This document shows, piece by piece, positions 15,427 through 24,173 of a stretch of 64,000 bases of DNA; the first letter of the stretch is position 1, and every line of letters begins with the position of its first letter. The translations under genes were made by a program, and so were the position numbers. The notes under the pieces were generated by a model. That model did no database searches, was not told the DNA's origin, and saw only the letters and a program-made list of their open reading frames with translations. The stretch spans positions 558,001 through 622,000 of the forward strand of contig CAWGXI010000012.1 of NCBI GenBank assembly GCA_963826515.1, read 5' to 3'. Source of the DNA: DATFVJ01 sp963826515 (GTDB lineage: Bacteria; Actinomycetota; Actinomycetes; Streptosporangiales; Streptosporangiaceae).

Positions 15427-18155
15427 TGGAGTCGGCTCAGATCGCCCGTCGCTTCCTGAGCTACTTCGGGCAACGCGGGCACACGATTGTGCCGTCGGCC
15501 AGCCTCGTGGCAGAGGATCCCACGCTGCTGCTTATCAATGCGGGGATGGCACCATTCAAGCCGTACTTCCTTGGCCAGCAGACGCCGCCGTTCCACCGTG
15601 CGGCGAGCGCACAGAAGTGCGTGCGGACACCGGACATCGAAGAGGTCGGGAAGACGACCAGGCACGCCACGTTCTTTCAGATGCTCGGGAACTTCTCCTT
15701 CGGCGATTACTTCAAGGAGCAGGCGATCCCGTATGCGTGGGATCTGCTGACCCGCGCGGAGAGCGAGGGCGGGTTCGGTTTCCCTGAGAGCAAGCTATGG
15801 GTGACCGTCTACCAAGAGGACGACGAGGCGCTTGGCATCTGGCGGGACCAGGTAGGCGTCCCCGCGGCACGCATCCAGCGGCGTGGCATGGCCGACAACT
15901 TCTGGTCGATGGGGGTTCCTGGGCCCTGCGGGCCGTGCTCGGAGATCTTCTATGACCGTGGGCCTGAGTACGGGGCCGAGGGCGGCCCCGTCGCGGACGA
16001 GGATCGTTACCTCGAGGTCTGGAATCTCGTCTTCATGCAGTATGAGCGTGGGCCCGGACCGGGCAAGGAGGGGTACCCGATCCTGGGCGGCCTGCCGTCG
16101 AGAAACATCGACACCGGCATGGGCCTGGAGCGGATGGCCGCGATCCTGCAAGGGGTCGACAACATCTACGAGGTGGATACCACCTGGAAGGTTCTTGACC
16201 GCGCCGCCGATCTGACCGAGTCCAAGTACGGCCGCGATCCGCGGACGGATGTCTCGCTCCGCATCGTCGCCGACCACGTGCGGACGGCCGTCATGCTGGT
16301 TGCGGACGGCGTGATCCCAAGCAACGAGGGGCGCGGCTATGTGCTGCGGCGCATTCTCAGGCGCAGCATCCGTAACCTGCGGCTGCTGTCCGGTGGTCAG
16401 CGTGGCGGCGCTCGCGGTGAAGAGCATTTCATGCATGAGCTTTCTGCGGTCGCCATCGAGGTCATGGGTGAGCAGTACCCCGAGCTCATCAGGGACGCAC
16501 TGCACATCCAGACGGTGATCGACGCCGAAGAGGAGTCGTTCCTCGGCACGCTCCGCACCGGGACTGCCATCTTCGAAGCCTCGGTTGAGGAGAACAAGCG
16601 CCGCGGCTCGGTGAGCCTCGCGGGTGAGCAGGCATTTCAGCTGCATGACACGTACGGTTTCCCGATCGACCTCACCCTCGAGATGGCCGCCGAGCAGGGC
16701 CTCACTGTGGATGAGGAGGGTTTCCGCAGGCTCATGGGCGAGCAGCGGCAGCGGGCCAAGGAGGATGCGGCGCGCAAGCGGACGGGCAACGTCGACGTCT
16801 CGGTCTTCGGCCATCTGCTCGACCGCGCAGGCAGAGTTGCGTTTACCGGCTACGACGCATCGGCGGGCGAGGCAACGGTCGTCGGCTTGCTTGTCGGCGG
16901 TGCGCCGGTACCTGCGGCGGCTGCGGGGACCGAGGTCGAAGTTGTCCTCGACCGCACGCCCTTCTACGCGGAGGGTGGCGGCCAGCTTGCCGATGCCGGC
17001 GTCATCCAGGCTGGAGGGGGAGGCGCCGAGGTCGAGGTGTTCGACGTCCAGTCACCTGTCGCCGGGCTTATCGTGCACAGGGGCAAGGTCCGCTCGGGCG
17101 AGATCCGGGTGGGGGACGAGGCCTTCGCGGAGATCGACGTCGAAAGGCGGCGGGCGATTTCCCGCTCGCATACCGCGACTCACCTGGTGCACCGCGCATT
17201 CCGCGGCGCGCTCGGCGAATCCGCGGCACAGGCCGGTTCCGAGAACTCGCCTGGCCGCTTCAGATTCGACTTCACGGCGGCGGGTGCGGTCCCGCCGTCG
17301 GTGCTTCATGACGTTGAGGATGAGGTAAACGAGGTTCTCATCGGCGACCTGGATGTTCGTGCCTTCCACACTTCGATCGAGGATGCTCGTGCGCTGGGCG
17401 CGCTTGCCTTGTTCGGCGAGAAATACGGCACCGATGTCCGTGTGGTCGAGGTCGGCGACTATTCGCGTGAGCTCTGCGGCGGCACCCACGTGGCGCGCTC
17501 CGGTCAGCTCGGCCTGGTCAAGATCCTTGGCGAATCTTCGATCGGCTCGGGGGTGCGCCGGGTCGAGGCGCTTGTCGGCTTGGACGCGTTCCGTTTCCTC
17601 GCCACGGAGAGCGTGCTGGTCTCGCAACTGACGGAACAGCTGAAGGCGCGTCCGGAAGAGCTGCCAGAACGCGTGGCCGGGATCACGTCACGTCTGCGTG
17701 ATGCGGAACGTCAGCTGAGGCAGTTCCGTTCGGCGCAGCTGCTGAGTTCGGCTGCCCAGATCGCGGGCGAGGCGGAAAACGTGGGCCGGGTGGCCTTGGT
17801 CATCAAGCGGGTGCCCGATGGGACGACCGCCGACGGGATACGTGAACTGGCCCTGGACATCCGGGGTAGGTTCGCCGCCGGACGGCCAGGGGTCGTTGCG
17901 CTCGCTGGCGTGCCCAAGGACCGGCCAGTGATCGTGATCGCGGTGAATGACGCCGGCCGCGGGTCCGGGCTGAAGGCGGGCGCCCTGGTCGGCGTTGCCG
18001 CCCGCGCGCTCGGCGGCGGAGGCGGCGGCAGAGATGATGTCGCCCAGGGCGGAGGCGCGCCACTGGTGGCGGGTGGGGCGGATGCCGTCGATGTGGCATT
18101 TGGTGCTGTTCGAAGAGCGGTGCGCGACAACGCCGCGTCGGGCAGCGTAGCGTGA
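15426..18155 (+). CDS. alaS: Alanine--tRNA ligase
   Basis: 909 aa, full length. Class II aminoacylation core at the N-terminus (FLSYFGQRGHTIVPSASLV, TRHATFFQMLGNFSFGDYFK, WNLVFMQYER), editing domain with zinc ligands in SHTATHLVH and LCGGTHVARSGQLG, and C-terminal DHHA1-type domain (GLKAGALVGVAARALGGGGG). ATG overlaps the preceding stop by one base. ruvX follows five bases after the stop. Confidence 0.98.
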   Translation: MESAQIARRFLSYFGQRGHTIVPSASLVAEDPTLLLINAGMAPFKPYFLGQQTPPFHRAASAQKCVRTPDIEEVGKTTRHATFFQMLGNFSFGDYFKEQAIPYAWDLLTRAESEGGFGFPESKLWVTVYQEDDEALGIWRDQVGVPAARIQRRGMADNFWSMGVPGPCGPCSEIFYDRGPEYGAEGGPVADEDRYLEVWNLVFMQYERGPGPGKEGYPILGGLPSRNIDTGMGLERMAAILQGVDNIYEVDTTWKVLDRAADLTESKYGRDPRTDVSLRIVADHVRTAVMLVADGVIPSNEGRGYVLRRILRRSIRNLRLLSGGQRGGARGEEHFMHELSAVAIEVMGEQYPELIRDALHIQTVIDAEEESFLGTLRTGTAIFEASVEENKRRGSVSLAGEQAFQLHDTYGFPIDLTLEMAAEQGLTVDEEGFRRLMGEQRQRAKEDAARKRTGNVDVSVFGHLLDRAGRVAFTGYDASAGEATVVGLLVGGAPVPAAAAGTEVEVVLDRTPFYAEGGGQLADAGVIQAGGGGAEVEVFDVQSPVAGLIVHRGKVRSGEIRVGDEAFAEIDVERRRAISRSHTATHLVHRAFRGALGESAAQAGSENSPGRFRFDFTAAGAVPPSVLHDVEDEVNEVLIGDLDVRAFHTSIEDARALGALALFGEKYGTDVRVVEVGDYSRELCGGTHVARSGQLGLVKILGESSIGSGVRRVEALVGLDAFRFLATESVLVSQLTEQLKARPEELPERVAGITSRLRDAERQLRQFRSAQLLSSAAQIAGEAENVGRVALVIKRVPDGTTADGIRELALDIRGRFAAGRPGVVALAGVPKDRPVIVIAVNDAGRGSGLKAGALVGVAARALGGGGGGRDDVAQGGGAPLVAGGADAVDVAFGAVRRAVRDNAASGSVA

Positions 18156-18162
18156 GATCGTG
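18148..18162 (+). promoter_or_regulatory. -10 box placed for leaderless ruvX mRNA inside alaS end
   Basis: TAGCGT (18148-18153), six bases, then the GTG start of ruvX at 18160. The hexamer overlaps the last codons and stop of alaS. It could give ruvX-mltG their own leaderless transcript in addition to read-through. Confidence 0.5.
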
Positions 18163-18675
18163 CCAGAGGGAGCGGAGCATGCCCGCCGCCCGGTGAGAGA
18201 TGGCGTGCGGCTCGGAGTCGACGTCGGCTCGGTGCGAGTCGGGGTGGCCCGCAGCGATCCAGCTGGCGTGCTCGCTTCGCCGCTTGAAACCATTCGCCGG
18301 GGCCGCGATGATGTGGATGCTATTGCGAGGCTCGTGGCCGAGCACGGTGTCGCTGAAGTAATCGTGGGCTTGCCCACATCGTTGTCGGGCATTGAGGGTG
18401 CGGCCGCTTCGGCCGCGCGGGAATTCGCGGCTCGGCTTGCCGGCCGTCTCACGAAGGTCCCGGTGCGCTTGTTCGACGAACGCTTCACCACCGTCACGGC
18501 GCACGGGGCGCTGCGCCAGGGTGGCAGGGACGAACGGGCCAGGCGGCAGGTAGTGGACAAGGCAGCGGCCGCGGTTCTCTTGCAGGCAGCCCTCGACGCC
18601 GAGCGAGGTACAGGCGCACCGCCAGGCCAACTCGCGGGTGCTCGCATGGACGCACCCACTGAGGTGACACCTTGA
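18160..18675 (+). CDS. ruvX: Holliday junction resolvase-like protein RuvX/YqgF
   Basis: 171 aa. RNase H-like fold with GVDVGSVRVGVARSDPAGVL at the N-terminus (first catalytic Asp), EVIVGLPTSLSG, and LFDERFTTVTAHGAL (catalytic Glu) followed by DKAAAAVLLQAALD. The family takes part in pre-16S rRNA 5' processing and may resolve junctions. Between alaS and mltG as in most actinobacteria; its stop TGA overlaps the TTG start of mltG. Confidence 0.95.
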   Translation: MPEGAEHARRPVRDGVRLGVDVGSVRVGVARSDPAGVLASPLETIRRGRDDVDAIARLVAEHGVAEVIVGLPTSLSGIEGAAASAAREFAARLAGRLTKVPVRLFDERFTTVTAHGALRQGGRDERARRQVVDKAAAAVLLQAALDAERGTGAPPGQLAGARMDAPTEVTP

Positions 18676-21098
18676 CCGGCGGAGGTGACCTGCCTGGTCG
18701 GGGATCCGCCGATCGGGCATCTGGGGATCGGGCATCTGGGGATCGGGCATCTGGGGATCAGCCATCTGGGGATCCGGCATCTGGGGATCGGCGACGGGCC
18801 CGCAAGGTGCCCGGCCGGCACCGAGGCATGTCCGCAGAACCGTATCCGTCGCAGGAGGCCCCAGGCTCGCCGTCAGGCCCCCTGCCGGGCGATCCGGGCG
18901 ATCCCTATCCGGGCGAACAGACCGCCACCAATCCGGCCGCTACCTATCCGTCCGATCTGGGCGGCTCCGATCTGGGCGGCTCCGATCTGGGCGGCTCCGA
19001 TCTGGGCGAACAGTACAGTGTCGCTGGCTACGACCCAGACGGTTATCTAGCCCCGCCCGCGGCTGCCGGTGACGATCGTACTGGTCAGGACGCTGGTCCC
19101 CGGCACGTACCGTATTCATCGGGCCGCTACCCCGATCCCTACGCGGTAAGTCCCCACCGGGACGGCCCGAATCCGGATAACACATCTGACTCATCCTGCG
19201 ACCGGCCAGCGGGGTCGCAACCCCGGCCGCAGTTTGACCAGCACGGCGGGCCGCAGGCTGGTGTCCGGCCTGGGACGGGGCGTGAGCCGTACGCGGGGCC
19301 GCCGTCGGGGCCGCAGGCAGGTGAGCCGTACGCAGGGCCGGAGGCTGGTGTCCGGCCTGGGGCGGGGCGTGAGCCGTACGCGGGGCCGCCGTCGGGGCCG
19401 CAGGCCGGAGAGCCGTACGCAGGGCCGCAGGCTGGTGTGCTGCCTGGGGCGGGGGTTGGCCCCCGTGCGGGGCCGCAGGCAGGTGAGCCGCAGGCAGGGC
19501 CGCCGTCGGGGCGGCAGGCCGGTGAGCCGTACGCTGGGCCGCCGCCGGGGCCGATACCCGATCCACACCCGCCGGGGGCGGACAGCGTCCTCAGGCGCTG
19601 GGACTCCGCGCCAGAGTCCTGGGCATCCTCACCCAGTACGGTGCCGCGGCCATTGCCACAGATGCCCGCCGCCACCGGGCAGGCCGTGCCAGGCAATCCC
19701 TCCCAGTGGCCGTCCGCCGGCTCTGGACAGTCCGGCGGTAGCGAACAGGTCCTTCCTGGTCCGCTAGACCCCGGCCCACCTGAGATCTCCGGTCCCATGG
19801 CTGCCACGCCGTGGCCCGATCACCCGGCAGCAACTGGACCGATGTCTTCCGCTAGTGCGTCGCCCAGCCAGGACGACGATCAAGACGTCCGGGGCGACTA
19901 CTACTCAGACGACGACGATGAGCCTGACGACGAGTACGGCTGGGAGCCCGAAGGGCCCGAAGGGCCCGAAGAGGACGACGCGGGCGGTCCGATCGTCCCG
20001 ATGGACTCGGGTAGTCGGCATAACCGCCGCGGCCAGGGCCGTGCGCGGCGCCAGGGACGCCGCTTCAGCGCGCCGTTGATCGCGTTGCTTGTGCTTGCTT
20101 TGTTCCTGGCGGGGGGCGGCATCGTCGGCTACCACTTCCTGCGCCAGTACGTGATACCGCCAGATTACTCCGGGTCGGGCAATGGCAATGTCGTCGTCCA
20201 GATTCAGCAGAATCAGACCGCTACCGATGTGGCACGGACGCTGTTCAGCCTGGACGTGGTTGCGAGCCCTCGCGCATTTGTCAAGGCGGCCGAACAGAGT
20301 TCGCAGCAGACCGCGCTAGAGCCAGGTTTCTACCGGCTGCACAGGCACATGAAAGCGGCACTAGCGTTCGGCCTCCTGCTCAATCCGGGTGCCAGAATCC
20401 AGCTGAAGATCACTATTCCGGAGGGCCTGCGGGCCAATCAGACCGCGGCGGCTCTTGGCGCCAAATCTGGCATTCCGGTGGAGAACTACCGTGCGGTACT
20501 TGCGCACCCCGCAGCGCTTGGCCTCCCTTCATACGCCAGGAACCAGCCGGAGGGCTACCTGTTCCCCGCCACCTATCAGGTGCAGCCGCGGATGACCGCG
20601 GCCGATGTGCTCCGGGCCATGGTGCGGCAGTTCGATGCCGAGGCGACGAGGATCGACCTGGTCAGCGGCGCCCGCTCGGTCAACCTCACCCCGGCTGAGG
20701 CAATCATCGTCGCCAGCCTGGTGCAGGCCGAAGGAGGCCGGGTCGCGGACTTTTCCAAGATCGCGCGCGTGATCTATAACAGGCTTGCCGTGAACATGCA
20801 GCTGCAACTGGACAGCACGGTCATGTACGCGTTGCACACCTATGGAATCCTCGCCACCAATCAGCAGCTCAACGTCAACTCTCCGTATAACACCTATCAG
20901 CACACAGGACTACCGCCCGGCCCGATCGACAGTCCGGGCGAAGCGGCGATCCATGCCGCGCTGAATCCTGCCGTCGGCAACTGGCTTTACTTCGTCACCG
21001 TGAACCCCAAGACCGGCCTTACCGAGTTCACCTCGAGCCCGGCCAAGTTTGCCCAGCTGAGAGCCGAACTTCAGCAGAACCTTGGCCCGGGTGGATGA
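18672..21098 (+). CDS. mltG: Endolytic murein transglycosylase MltG with long repeat-rich cytoplasmic region
   Basis: 808 aa; the TTG start overlaps the ruvX stop (TTGA). The first 440 or so residues are disordered and made of in-frame repeats: five 15-bp units (GGCATCTGGGGATCG, 18713-18790), four 15-bp units encoding GSDL/GG (18955-19010) and long imperfect Pro/Gly/Ala units with AGEPYAGP (19245-19550), then an acidic stretch. One membrane helix follows (LIALLVLALFLAGGGIVGYHF), then the YceG/MltG domain: YLFPATYQVQP, SLVQAEGGRVADFSKIARVI (catalytic Glu), YNRLAVNMQLQLDST, SPYNTYQHTGLPPGPIDSPG. It cuts nascent glycan strands to set their length. The family core is about 350-400 residues; the rest is added cytoplasmic tail. 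Confidence 0.95.
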   Translation: MTGGGDLPGRGSADRASGDRASGDRASGDQPSGDPASGDRRRARKVPGRHRGMSAEPYPSQEAPGSPSGPLPGDPGDPYPGEQTATNPAATYPSDLGGSDLGGSDLGGSDLGEQYSVAGYDPDGYLAPPAAAGDDRTGQDAGPRHVPYSSGRYPDPYAVSPHRDGPNPDNTSDSSCDRPAGSQPRPQFDQHGGPQAGVRPGTGREPYAGPPSGPQAGEPYAGPEAGVRPGAGREPYAGPPSGPQAGEPYAGPQAGVLPGAGVGPRAGPQAGEPQAGPPSGRQAGEPYAGPPPGPIPDPHPPGADSVLRRWDSAPESWASSPSTVPRPLPQMPAATGQAVPGNPSQWPSAGSGQSGGSEQVLPGPLDPGPPEISGPMAATPWPDHPAATGPMSSASASPSQDDDQDVRGDYYSDDDDEPDDEYGWEPEGPEGPEEDDAGGPIVPMDSGSRHNRRGQGRARRQGRRFSAPLIALLVLALFLAGGGIVGYHFLRQYVIPPDYSGSGNGNVVVQIQQNQTATDVARTLFSLDVVASPRAFVKAAEQSSQQTALEPGFYRLHRHMKAALAFGLLLNPGARIQLKITIPEGLRANQTAAALGAKSGIPVENYRAVLAHPAALGLPSYARNQPEGYLFPATYQVQPRMTAADVLRAMVRQFDAEATRIDLVSGARSVNLTPAEAIIVASLVQAEGGRVADFSKIARVIYNRLAVNMQLQLDSTVMYALHTYGILATNQQLNVNSPYNTYQHTGLPPGPIDSPGEAAIHAALNPAVGNWLYFVTVNPKTGLTEFTSSPAKFAQLRAELQQNLGPGG

Positions 21099-21274
21099 TC
21101 AGGCCAGGCACCCTGCAATCTGCCACCAGGTTGATATCGTGAAGGCCATTTATCTGGGCAGCGACCGGCTTCTGGGAGCGGCTTCCGCTGACGAGCCATG
21201 CGTGCTTGATGCCGCGTCGCGCGCTGTCCGATGGGAACCTGTGCGAATGAGGGCGGCGCAATGAGGGCGGCGCG

Positions 21275-22147
21275 ATGAGAGCGGCCGTCCTCGGCTCGCC
21301 GGTCATCCATTCGCTGTCACCGACGCTGCACCGCGCCGCCTATGCGGCGCTCGGCCTGCGCGGATGGAGCTATACGGCGCTCGAATGCGACGAAGCAGGG
21401 CTGCCTGACCTGCTGGAGGGACTTGACGAGAGCTGGGCAGGGCTGTCGCTTACCATGCCGCTGAAACGGGCTGTGCTGCCGTTGCTCGACGAGATCGACC
21501 CGCTGGCGGCCGCGGTCGGCGGTGCCAACACGGTCGTGCTGTCCAACGGCCGCAGAATCGGCTACAACACCGACGTCGGAGGGATGGTGGCCGCGCTCGC
21601 GGATGCCGGAGTGACGGAGTGGAGCACGAGGCGCGGCGCGCTTGTCATCGGAGCTGGAGCCACGGCCTGCTCCGCCCTCGCCGCGCTCAGGGAGATCGGC
21701 GTTCGGGAGGTGGCGGTCGCGGTGCGGGATATGAGCCGCACGGCCGGCATCGAGGCGGCGGCCAAAAGGCTGGAGGTCGCCATCACGGTAGGTGACCTTA
21801 TGACGCTCGTTCGTGCCCCGGCCAGCACCTGCGCCACCAAGATGTCGTCAGGGGCCGCCGGGCTCCTGGTATGCACCGTGCCGCCTCGCGCTGCGGATGT
21901 CATGGCGGACTGGCTGTCCGGCGAGCGCTACTCGCCGTTGGTGGTCTTCGATGTCGCGTACGACCCATGGCCCACCCGGCTTGTTGCGGTCGCCGCGGCT
22001 GGCGGATCGATCATGGTTGGCGGGTTTGACCTGCTACTGCACCAGGCCGCGCGGCAGGTTGAGTTGATGACGGGGCAGCACGCGCCTGTCAGCGCCATGC
22101 GCGCCGCAGGGCTGGCGGCACTGGCTGCACGCCGAGCGGCCCGATAA
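21275..22147 (+). CDS. aroE: Shikimate dehydrogenase
   Basis: 290 aa. Shikimate-binding SLSPTLHRAAY and LSLTMPLKR with catalytic Lys, IGYNTDVGGM with Asp, Rossmann motif VIGAGATACSALAAL, and C-terminal FDLLLHQAARQVELMTG. Reduces 3-dehydroshikimate in aromatic amino acid synthesis. The NADP loop is unusual: VRDMSRT replaces the common NR(T/S)-x-R/K basic motif. The start region contains three near-identical copies of ATGAGGGCGGCGC (21247-21285), giving alternative ATGs; 21275 is the only one in frame with the conserved MRAAVLGSP. The 176-bp gap from mltG has no gene. Confidence 0.95.
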   Translation: MRAAVLGSPVIHSLSPTLHRAAYAALGLRGWSYTALECDEAGLPDLLEGLDESWAGLSLTMPLKRAVLPLLDEIDPLAAAVGGANTVVLSNGRRIGYNTDVGGMVAALADAGVTEWSTRRGALVIGAGATACSALAALREIGVREVAVAVRDMSRTAGIEAAAKRLEVAITVGDLMTLVRAPASTCATKMSSGAAGLLVCTVPPRAADVMADWLSGERYSPLVVFDVAYDPWPTRLVAVAAAGGSIMVGGFDLLLHQAARQVELMTGQHAPVSAMRAAGLAALAARRAAR

Positions 22148-22205
22148 TACTTGGATAACCGGAGGATTTGACTCCCAAGGTCACGCACGGGGTGAGGTTA
22201 CAAGG

Positions 22206-22781
22206 ATGACCGACACGGCGCCGAAAGGGCCGGCGGCGGGTGAGGCGGCAATGTCAAACTGGCCGCAACCGGACGCCGGACGGCCGGGCACGGCACGTGA
22301 ATACGGGGTGAGGTGGGGCGACGCGTGGGATGACGCGCCGCTTGACCGGCTGCCGGTATCCCGGCTCGCGGGCCTTGCGGCGAGGCTGATTGGCACCTAC
22401 TGGTGGTACACAGCCGAAGGGGCCGGTGTCACGGCCGCGGGACTCGGTGTCCTCACAGCGCTCGAGGAGCAGGATGGCCTGCGATCCGGTGAGGTGGCCG
22501 CGCGATCCTGGGTAACCCCGCCCATGGTGAGTTATCTCGCCGACGTGCTCGAGCGAGATGGATACCTGAGTCGCCGCAGAGATCCCGATGACCGGCGGGT
22601 CGTCCATCTGCACCTGACCGGCAAGGGGCGGGAGAAGCTGAGGGCCGCCCGCGAGCACGTGGACGGTCGCTGGAATACGGCGTTCAGCCATGTCAACCCC
22701 GAGGACGAGCCGGTGATCCGCAGATTCCTGCTGTCGACCGTGGGCCGGTTCGGTGAGCTAATCGAGCAGGAGCAGCCGTGA
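22206..22781 (+). CDS. MarR family transcriptional regulator
   Basis: 191 aa. After an N-terminal disordered stretch of about 45 residues comes a helix-rich dimerisation part and a winged helix: GVTAAGLGVLTALEEQDGLR, SGEVAARSWVTPPMVSYLAD (recognition helix), VLERDGYLSRRRDPDDRRVV (wing). Ligand and targets unknown. It stands alone between aroE and the infC leader, a place not conserved for MarR genes; a weak GAGG lies about ten bases before the ATG. Confidence 0.9.
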   Translation: MTDTAPKGPAAGEAAMSNWPQPDAGRPGTAREYGVRWGDAWDDAPLDRLPVSRLAGLAARLIGTYWWYTAEGAGVTAAGLGVLTALEEQDGLRSGEVAARSWVTPPMVSYLADVLERDGYLSRRRDPDDRRVVHLHLTGKGREKLRAAREHVDGRWNTAFSHVNPEDEPVIRRFLLSTVGRFGELIEQEQP

Positions 22782-22870
22782 CGACGCGGGCCCGGAACCC
22801 ACCGGTGGACCGTGGGCCGGGACAGGTGGTGCAGGGCGCGTGTCCTCAATTGCCGTGACCCCGCCAGGCA

Positions 22871-22898
22871 TTCCTGAGCTGTGGCGGTGCGGTAGAGT
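22871..22898 (+). promoter_or_regulatory. Candidate infC promoter
   Basis: -10 TAGAGT at 22893-22898, with TTCCTG at 22871-22876 as a weak -35 (16-bp spacing). Transcription would start near 22905 and give a leader of about 320 nt. Confidence 0.45.
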
Positions 22899-22912
22899 TA
22901 TCCGGTAACCGG

Positions 22913-23132
22913 TCCGGCACACCGTGCCGGACATGCAAGCGGAGACTATCTCCCACCTTGCCGGCTATTGGCTGGCGGGTATGGCTGCGAATCCGGGCGC
23001 TCCGCGCCGGCTGGATTGGGCGGTTACCGGAGCGGCTCATCGCCGTGTCGGCTATTCGTCTATCCCGGGTGGGTGACGTGGTGTCAGCGCAGCCTCGATA
23101 GGCCCCGCATGCATGCTGTGCGGGGCTTCTTT
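22913..23132 (+). promoter_or_regulatory. Structured infC mRNA leader with attenuator-like terminator
   Basis: The 5' end has a perfect 8-bp hairpin TCCGGCAC/GTGCCGGA with a 3-nt loop (22913-22931). The segment TCTCCCACC (22949-22957) can pair with GGTGGGTGA (23068-23076). A terminator-like hairpin GCCCCGCA/TGCGGGGC with a 9-nt loop (23102-23126) is followed by TTCTTT. This fits a leader in which alternative pairing decides termination before infC; the sensing factor (IF3, L20 or a short leader peptide) is not visible. Confidence 0.55.
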
Positions 23133-23223
23133 GCGGTAGGACGCCGCAGTGTGGCTCGCATGGCAGGCCCGATAGGTACTGCCGTCGGAAGTCGGCGGCA
23201 GGGGTGATGCTCAAGGAGGTCAC

Positions 23224-23817
23224 ATCAGCCCCGAACCGAGAATTAACGAGCGTATCCGAGTCCCGGAAGTCCGGCTCGTCGGACCGAACGGCGAGCAGGT
23301 CGGGATCGTAGCGATTGGCGATGCGCTCCGGTTGGCGCAAGAGGCCGACCTTGATCTGGTGGAGGTGGCGCCTACCGCACGACCCCCGGTATGCAAGCTA
23401 ATGGACTACGGCAAGTTCAAGTACGAGTCCGCGCTCAAGGCCAGGGAAGCGCGTAAGAACCAGGCGCAGACGGTCATCAAGGAGATCAAGCTCCGGCCTA
23501 AGATCGACCCGCACGACTACGCCACCAAGCGCGGACATGTCGAGCGGTTCCTCAAGCAAGGCGACAAGGTCAAGGTGACCATCATGTTCCGCGGGCGAGA
23601 GCAGTCCCGGCCAGAGCTCGGATTCCGGCTACTCCAGCGGCTCGCTGTTGACGTCGAGGAACTGGGTTTCGTGGAGGCCCAGCCCAAGCAGGACGGCAGG
23701 AACATGATCATGGTGATCGGACCGAACAGGAAGAAGAGCGAGGCCAAGGCGGAGCGGGCTGCCGCACGACCCGTCCCTCGGCCGCGCCGCGGCCCGGAGG
23801 CGCCAGCTAGTACCTGA
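23224..23817 (+). CDS. infC: Translation initiation factor IF-3, AUC start
   Basis: 197 aa. The conserved N-terminus (SPEPRINERIRVPEVRLVGP) is preceded in frame by no ATG, GTG or TTG; the ATC at 23224 has AAGGAGG four bases upstream and is the only sensible start. Non-AUG starts in infC are the basis of IF3 autoregulation in E. coli (AUU), because IF3 rejects such initiation. N-domain with GIVAIGDALRLAQEADLDLV, linker KYESALKAREARKNQ, C-domain EIKLRPKIDPHDYATKRGHV and KVKVTIMFRGREQSRPELG. First gene of infC-rpmI-rplT. Confidence 0.96.
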   Translation: MSPEPRINERIRVPEVRLVGPNGEQVGIVAIGDALRLAQEADLDLVEVAPTARPPVCKLMDYGKFKYESALKAREARKNQAQTVIKEIKLRPKIDPHDYATKRGHVERFLKQGDKVKVTIMFRGREQSRPELGFRLLQRLAVDVEELGFVEAQPKQDGRNMIMVIGPNRKKSEAKAERAAARPVPRPRRGPEAPAST

Positions 23818-23914
23818 CAGCGGTTAGGCTGCTTGATCCGCTCCACCGTCTACCTGCCAGGACGGCGGGGCGCTGTGAGGACGGCCACGCCGGAACAGGC
23901 AGCGAAACACCGGA

Positions 23915-24030
23915 CAGGCAGGAACGCCAGACAGGCAGGAACGCCAGACAGGCAGGAACGCCAGACAGGCAGGAACGCCAGACAGGCAGGAACGCCAGAC
24001 AGGCAGGAACGCCAGACAGGCAGGAACGGC
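23915..24030. repeat. 17-bp minisatellite between infC and rpmI
   Basis: Seven nearly perfect copies of GCCAGACAGGCAGGAAC in tandem. The period is not a multiple of three and the 522-bp gap has no convincing gene. A sister array with unit GGCAGACCGGCAGGAAC lies before argC (32740-32826), 15 of 17 bases identical. There is no spacer variation, so it is not CRISPR. Confidence 0.93.
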
Positions 24031-24173
24031 CGTGCGGTGGCGGTGAACAGCCGAGTGCTAGGCGATGCCCTAGCGATCCTTGGTCGCTAGGACTCTGCCG
24101 TCACGCACCCAGGCGTAACCCTGCCACCAGGCGCGGGCAGAAGCGCGGTGCCATCGGGCAGGCTGACAGCACC

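Noticed and set aside
21082..21264. Small frame of 60 codons between mltG and aroE
   Set aside because: No ribosome-binding site, overlaps the mltG end and resembles nothing known; probably chance.
23915..24030. Regular array that could be taken for CRISPR
   Set aside because: Units of 17 bp are directly abutting with no unique spacers and no cas genes nearby; the same holds for 31464-31593 and 32740-32826.
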